In this document: positions 5,737 through 8,726 of the stretch, one piece after another
Position numbering within the stretch: the stretch's first letter is position 1
Layout: every line of letters starts with the position of its first letter
Assembly (NCBI GenBank): GCA_039812685.1
Contig: JBDIBB010000155.1
Coordinates: forward strand, 1-8,726
Direction of reading: 5' to 3'
Length of the DNA stretch: 8,726 nt
DNA from: JBDIBB01 sp039812685
GTDB lineage: Bacteria; Acidobacteriota; Vicinamibacteria; Vicinamibacterales; JAFNAJ01
Position numbers and translations under genes: made by a program
Notes under the pieces: model-generated
Told to the model about the DNA's origin: nothing
What the model saw: only the letters and a program-made list of their open reading frames with translations
Database searches by the model: none

Positions 5737-6105
5737 GTGATCACCGCTCAGGGGCCGACCGTCCAGGTGCACGCCGTGCGGATGGCCCTTCAGGCCCTCG
5801 GCGACGCGCTCGCCATGCCCGCCGCCGGCTCGCTGGCCGACGCCGAGTCTGCACTCTCGGCGGCGCTCTCGGCCTGTTGGCCCCATCGGCTCGCCGCCGG
5901 CGAACTGCCGGCTGACGCCCGCGTGGCCCTGACACAGGAAATCGAGGCGACGCGCGCCGCGCTCGCGCGCTGCCAGCGCCTTGGCGACTCGCTCGCCGCC
6001 TTCGTTTCGGCGTCGCTGGCGGGCCAGGGGCTGGTGGCCGGCTATGGCCGGCACGGTGACGAGGCCATCGCGCGGCCGGCCGCGCACTTCGGAGCGAGGG
6101 GCTGA
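5737..6105 (+). CDS. flgN: Probable FlgN-family export chaperone for FlgK/FlgL
   Basis: A 122-residue, Ala/Leu-rich, mostly helical protein between flgM and flgK, the usual place for flgN. FlgN is the cytoplasmic chaperone that holds FlgK and FlgL before export. Seen directly: a helix at about 9-25, another at about 33-47, a long amphipathic helix at about 59-100 (ALTQEIEATRAALARCQRLGDSLAAFV) and a tail with GYGRHGDEA (102-110), like the 'YgxxG' ending of many FlgN proteins. It has no signal peptide or membrane segment. At 122 residues it is a little short for the family (about 130-150), and sequence similarity is weak, so the call leans on position, size and helical pattern. The GTG start is well supported. 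Its TGA overlaps the flgK ATG by one base, suggesting coupled translation of chaperone and client. Confidence 0.6.
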   Translation: MITAQGPTVQVHAVRMALQALGDALAMPAAGSLADAESALSAALSACWPHRLAAGELPADARVALTQEIEATRAALARCQRLGDSLAAFVSASLAGQGLVAGYGRHGDEAIARPAAHFGARG

Positions 6106-7487
6106 TGTCCGGACTGCTCGGCATGTTGTCGCTCGCCTCACGCGCGCTCGACGCTCAGCGCTACGGGCTCGACGTCGTCGGACAGAACATCGCCAACGTC
6201 AACACGCCCGGGTACTCCAAGCGGGTGGCCGAGTTCGCGGCGGTGCCGTCCACCGATCGCTGGAGCGCGGGCGGCGGCGTCGAAATCGTCGGTGCGCGCG
6301 CCATGCGCGACCGGCTCGTCGATCGCCGCGTCCGCGATGAGTACTCCGGTCAGCAGCGCGAGAACACCGTCAGCCAGCACCTGGGCGTGATCGAGGTGTC
6401 GGTCGGAACGCCAGGGGCGTCGCTGGATGCCGCGCTCGACGGCTTCTTCGACGCGTTTGCCACGCTCGCCGATACGCCCACCTCCGCCACCGCCCGGCAG
6501 GAGGTCGTCCTGCAGGGCGAGGCCCTGGGCAAGGCGTTTGCCGACGTCGCCAGCCAGCTCACCGGCGCACGCCACGACGCCGACCAGCAGGTGCGCGCGA
6601 CCGTGACCCAGATCAACGAGGTGACGGCGCGCATCGCCTCGCTCAACGCACAGCTCTCGGGAACCTCGGCGTCCACGCCAGAGGGCGCTCACCTGCGCGA
6701 CGAGGTGAACAGGGCAGTCGAGGAGCTCGCGGGCTACGTGCAGATCAATGCGATCGAACTCGCGAACGGCGGCTTCGACATCGACTTCGCCAGCGGGCGG
6801 CCCCTCGTGATCGGCGAGCGATCGTATGCGTTGACGACGACCGAGGATGCCAACGGCTTCGCCAGGATCTCGGCCGGTGGCGCCGACGTCACCGGGCTGA
6901 TCGCGCAGGGCTCGCTCGGCGGCGTGCTGCACGTTCGAGACGTCATGCTTCCCGACTACCTCGCGCGCCTCGACCAGGTGGCATTCGACATCGTGGGTGA
7001 GGTGAACGCGCTCCATCAGGCCGGCTTCGACGCCAACGGCGATCCGGGGCAGGTCTTCTTCACCCCGATGCCGCTGGCCGGCGCGGCATCGACCATGGCC
7101 GTCAACCCCGCGCTGACCGCCGCCGGGGGCGGCGCGCTCGTGGCGGCGTCGGGCATGGCGGGCGTGCCGGGCGAGACCTCGGTGGCGCGCGCGCTGGCCG
7201 CCCTGCGCGATCAGCCCATCACCAACGGCGGGCTGGCATCGCCGTCCGAGGCCTGGGGCCAACTGGTCTATCGCGTCGGCCGCGATCGCGCGGCCGCCCG
7301 GGCGAGTGAGGGCACGCAGGCCGAGGTCCTGCGCCAGTTGCAGAACCTGCAGGACGGCGTCTCGGGGGTGTCGCTCGACGAGGAGGCGGCCGACATGCTG
7401 CGGTTCCAGCGCGGTTACGAGGCCAACGCCCGCTTCTTCACCACGGTGAACCAGATGCTCGACACGCTGATCGGGATGATGAGGTGA
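6105..7487 (+). CDS. flgK: Flagellar hook-filament junction protein FlgK (HAP1)
   Basis: FlgK forms the first junction layer on the hook tip, joining hook to FlgL and filament. The 460-residue product has the axial signature at its start (GLDVVGQNIANVNTPGYSKR, 21-40), the FlgK-type continuation GGGVEIVGARAMRDRLVDRRVRDE (about 56-79), and a helical region with TARQEVVLQGEALGKAF (129-145) and TQINEVTARIASLNAQL (about 168-184). The mixed middle domain includes a GGFDIDFASGRPLVIG segment, and the C-terminal helix ends MLRFQRGYEANARFFTTVNQMLDTLI. It is shorter than the 547-residue enteric protein, with the loss in the exposed middle part, a common variation. No signal peptide, as expected for type III export. 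The ATG overlaps the flgN-like stop (TGATG); GAGGG at 6096-6100 is four bases upstream. flgL starts four bases after its stop. Confidence 0.95.
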   Translation: MSGLLGMLSLASRALDAQRYGLDVVGQNIANVNTPGYSKRVAEFAAVPSTDRWSAGGGVEIVGARAMRDRLVDRRVRDEYSGQQRENTVSQHLGVIEVSVGTPGASLDAALDGFFDAFATLADTPTSATARQEVVLQGEALGKAFADVASQLTGARHDADQQVRATVTQINEVTARIASLNAQLSGTSASTPEGAHLRDEVNRAVEELAGYVQINAIELANGGFDIDFASGRPLVIGERSYALTTTEDANGFARISAGGADVTGLIAQGSLGGVLHVRDVMLPDYLARLDQVAFDIVGEVNALHQAGFDANGDPGQVFFTPMPLAGAASTMAVNPALTAAGGGALVAASGMAGVPGETSVARALAALRDQPITNGGLASPSEAWGQLVYRVGRDRAAARASEGTQAEVLRQLQNLQDGVSGVSLDEEAADMLRFQRGYEANARFFTTVNQMLDTLIGMMR

Positions 7488-7491
7488 TGTC

Positions 7492-8385
7492 GTGCGCGTG
7501 ACCTTCGACATGGCCTTCCGCAATGGGCTGGCCGACATCAACCGCGCGGCCGACGTCTTCCAGCGGGCGCAACGCGAGGTGTCGTCGGGCAAGCGCCTGC
7601 ACGCGCCGAGCGACGATCCGTCGGCCACCGCCGAGGTGATTGGGGAATACTCCGAGCAGCGGCGGCTGGACAGCTATGCGAAGGCGAGCGATTCGGTCGC
7701 TTCGAGGCTGGCCGTGGCCGACTCGGTGCTGAGCGACGCCATCCTCCGCATCCAGGACGCGCAAGTGAGGGCCGCGGCGGCCAACAACAGCTTCCTCCCG
7801 CAGTCGCAGCGGGACGCGCTGGCCCTGGAGGTCGAGGGTATCCGCGACGCGTTGCTGACGGCCATCAACCAGCAGTTCCGCGGCACGTATCTGTTCTCGG
7901 GTGAGCAGTTGACGACGCCGCCCTACCAGCGGGACGCGCTGGGCGTCATCGGCCCCTATCAGGGCAACGCCGGCTCCCAGCGGATCGACGTGGACCGGAC
8001 CCGGTCGATCGCGGTCACCTTCGACGGGTCGGCGGTGATGGGCGATCTGTTCGACAGCCTCGACCAACTGGCCACCGCCGTGCGCGCGGGCAACACCGCC
8101 GGGCCCGGCTTCACCGTATCGGACGGCCTGGCCCGGCTCGGCGAGGCCTTCGACCGCGCCACGACGATGCAGAGCCGGGTAGGCGCGGCACTGAACGACG
8201 TCGATGAGCAGCAGGCGCGGCTCGCCGAGGTGAAGCGGGCGAGCGTCGTCCGCCGGTCGGCGCTCGAGGAAGCCAACATGGCCGAAGCCATCACGCGCAT
8301 GCAGCAGGCCGACACCGCCCTCCAGGCGGCGCTGGCCGCCGTGAGCAAGAGCAGCCGGCCGTCGCTGCTGGATTACCTGACATGA
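7492..8385 (+). CDS. flgL: Flagellar hook-filament junction protein FlgL (HAP3)
   Basis: FlgL is the second junction protein, between FlgK and the filament, and belongs to the flagellin family. The 297-residue product begins MRVTFDMAFRN, like the usual MRI/V-T start, then has the flagellin-type signature REVSSGKRLHAPSDDPSAT (28-46). Long helices follow (about 50-138), including RGTYLFSGEQ, then a small exposed domain (about 140-210). The C-terminal helices (about 213-290) end in SLLDYLT, the characteristic FlgL/flagellin terminus. The length is close to the 317 of E. coli. The GTG start at 7492 is preferred over the GTG at 7498 because it restores the conserved N-terminus and has GAGGTG at 7481-7486, five bases upstream. 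Its stop overlaps the fliW ATG by four bases (ATGA). Confidence 0.95.
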   Translation: MRVTFDMAFRNGLADINRAADVFQRAQREVSSGKRLHAPSDDPSATAEVIGEYSEQRRLDSYAKASDSVASRLAVADSVLSDAILRIQDAQVRAAAANNSFLPQSQRDALALEVEGIRDALLTAINQQFRGTYLFSGEQLTTPPYQRDALGVIGPYQGNAGSQRIDVDRTRSIAVTFDGSAVMGDLFDSLDQLATAVRAGNTAGPGFTVSDGLARLGEAFDRATTMQSRVGAALNDVDEQQARLAEVKRASVVRRSALEEANMAEAITRMQQADTALQAALAAVSKSSRPSLLDYLT

Positions 8386-8726
8386 GCACCGATTCGATGA
8401 CCGCGTCCGCCGGCCCCGAGGCCCTCCAGATTCGATCGCGCTTCGGCACGTTCGAGATCGCGGCGGCCGACTGTGTCACGTTCCCGCTCGGCGTGCCCGG
8501 ATTCGAACAGGCCCGGCGCTTCGCGGTCGTCACCGGGGAGGCGTTCGCCCCGTTCCAGTGCCTGCACGCAGTCGACGATCCGGTGTCGTTCCTCGTGGTG
8601 GATCCGCGCCTGGTGCTGCCCGACTACCGGTGCGCGCTGAGTCCGACCGACCTGTCGCGGCTGGCGACCACCGAACCGGCCGAGCTGCTCTGGCTCGCCA
8701 TCGTCACGTTCGACGACCGCGGCCGC
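8382..8726 (+). CDS. fliW: Flagellar assembly factor FliW, 3' end outside the window
   Basis: FliW binds flagellin and, when free, binds the translational repressor CsrA, coupling flagellin synthesis to its export. The 115 visible codons run off the right edge; complete FliW proteins are about 130-150 residues. Diagnostic segments are the N-terminal strand SRFGTFEI (about 19-26), VTFPLGVPGFEQARRFAVV (about 32-50), the APFQCLHAVDDPVSFLVVDP region (about 56-75, where LHAVDD takes the place of the common LQSVED) and PDYRCAL (about 80-86). The ATG at 8382 overlaps the flgL stop (ATGA), consistent with translational coupling. No strong ribosome site is seen. A second in-frame ATG at 8397 would drop five non-conserved residues. 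csrA often follows fliW and would be expected just outside the window. Confidence 0.93.
   Translation, partial: MSTDSMTASAGPEALQIRSRFGTFEIAAADCVTFPLGVPGFEQARRFAVVTGEAFAPFQCLHAVDDPVSFLVVDPRLVLPDYRCALSPTDLSRLATTEPAELLWLAIVTFDDRGR

Noticed and set aside
6138..7628. A 496-codon open frame on the minus strand, and similar long minus-strand frames at 1018-2340 and 3289-4182
   Set aside because: They lie opposite flgK, flgG/flgA and flgI, whose products are recognisable family members. Long antisense frames are expected at this GC content, and their translations are Arg/His/Gly-rich with no family pattern.

Overview
The window is about 70% GC and is read left to right as one tightly packed, all-plus-strand flagellar locus: end of an unidentified gene, then flgF, flgG, flgA, flgH, flgI, flgJ, flgM, a flgN-like gene, flgK, flgL and the first part of fliW, which runs off the right edge. 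P-ring (flgI) and L-ring (flgH) genes mean a diderm (Gram-negative) cell. The presence of fliW next to flgL, the rod-binding/M23 form of FlgJ, the gene order and the high GC fit an Acidobacteriota (Vicinamibacteria-like) genome best. That placement is inference from gene content and recalled layouts; another FliW-bearing diderm phylum is possible.

Layout: (1) positions 1-345 hold the C-terminal end of a protein whose visible N-terminal part resembles the end of a GspE N-terminal/MshEN-type domain. (2) Positions 318-5329 are the early 'rod and ring' block: FlgF (proximal rod), FlgG (distal rod), FlgA (P-ring chaperone), FlgH (L-ring), FlgI (P-ring) and FlgJ (rod cap plus a peptidoglycan peptidase). 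(3) At 5301-5363 there is a boundary containing a good match to a sigma-28 (FliA) promoter and a 10-bp hairpin. (4) Positions 5378-8726 are the 'late' block: FlgM (anti-sigma-28), a FlgN-like chaperone candidate, the hook-filament junction proteins FlgK and FlgL, and FliW (flagellin/CsrA checkpoint). Most neighbours overlap or lie within 20 bp; the larger gaps are flgF-flgG (79 bp), flgJ-flgM (48 bp) and flgM-flgN (53 bp). No stretch of 300 bp lacks a gene.

Functionally the genes form one assembly sequence: FlgJ opens the wall and caps the rod, FlgF/FlgG build it, FlgA guides FlgI into the P-ring, FlgH makes the L-ring, FlgM holds sigma-28 until the hook is complete, then FlgK/FlgL (chaperoned by FlgN) form the junction, and FliW couples flagellin level to CsrA. 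This is a conventional flagellar locus, not a new system. The points worth a second look are a cysteine-free, apparently non-lipidated FlgH, the FlgJ-M23 fusion, and the candidate sigma-28 promoter with a hairpin leader just ahead of flgM. No RNA genes, CRISPR arrays, insertion sequences or other mobile elements were seen.
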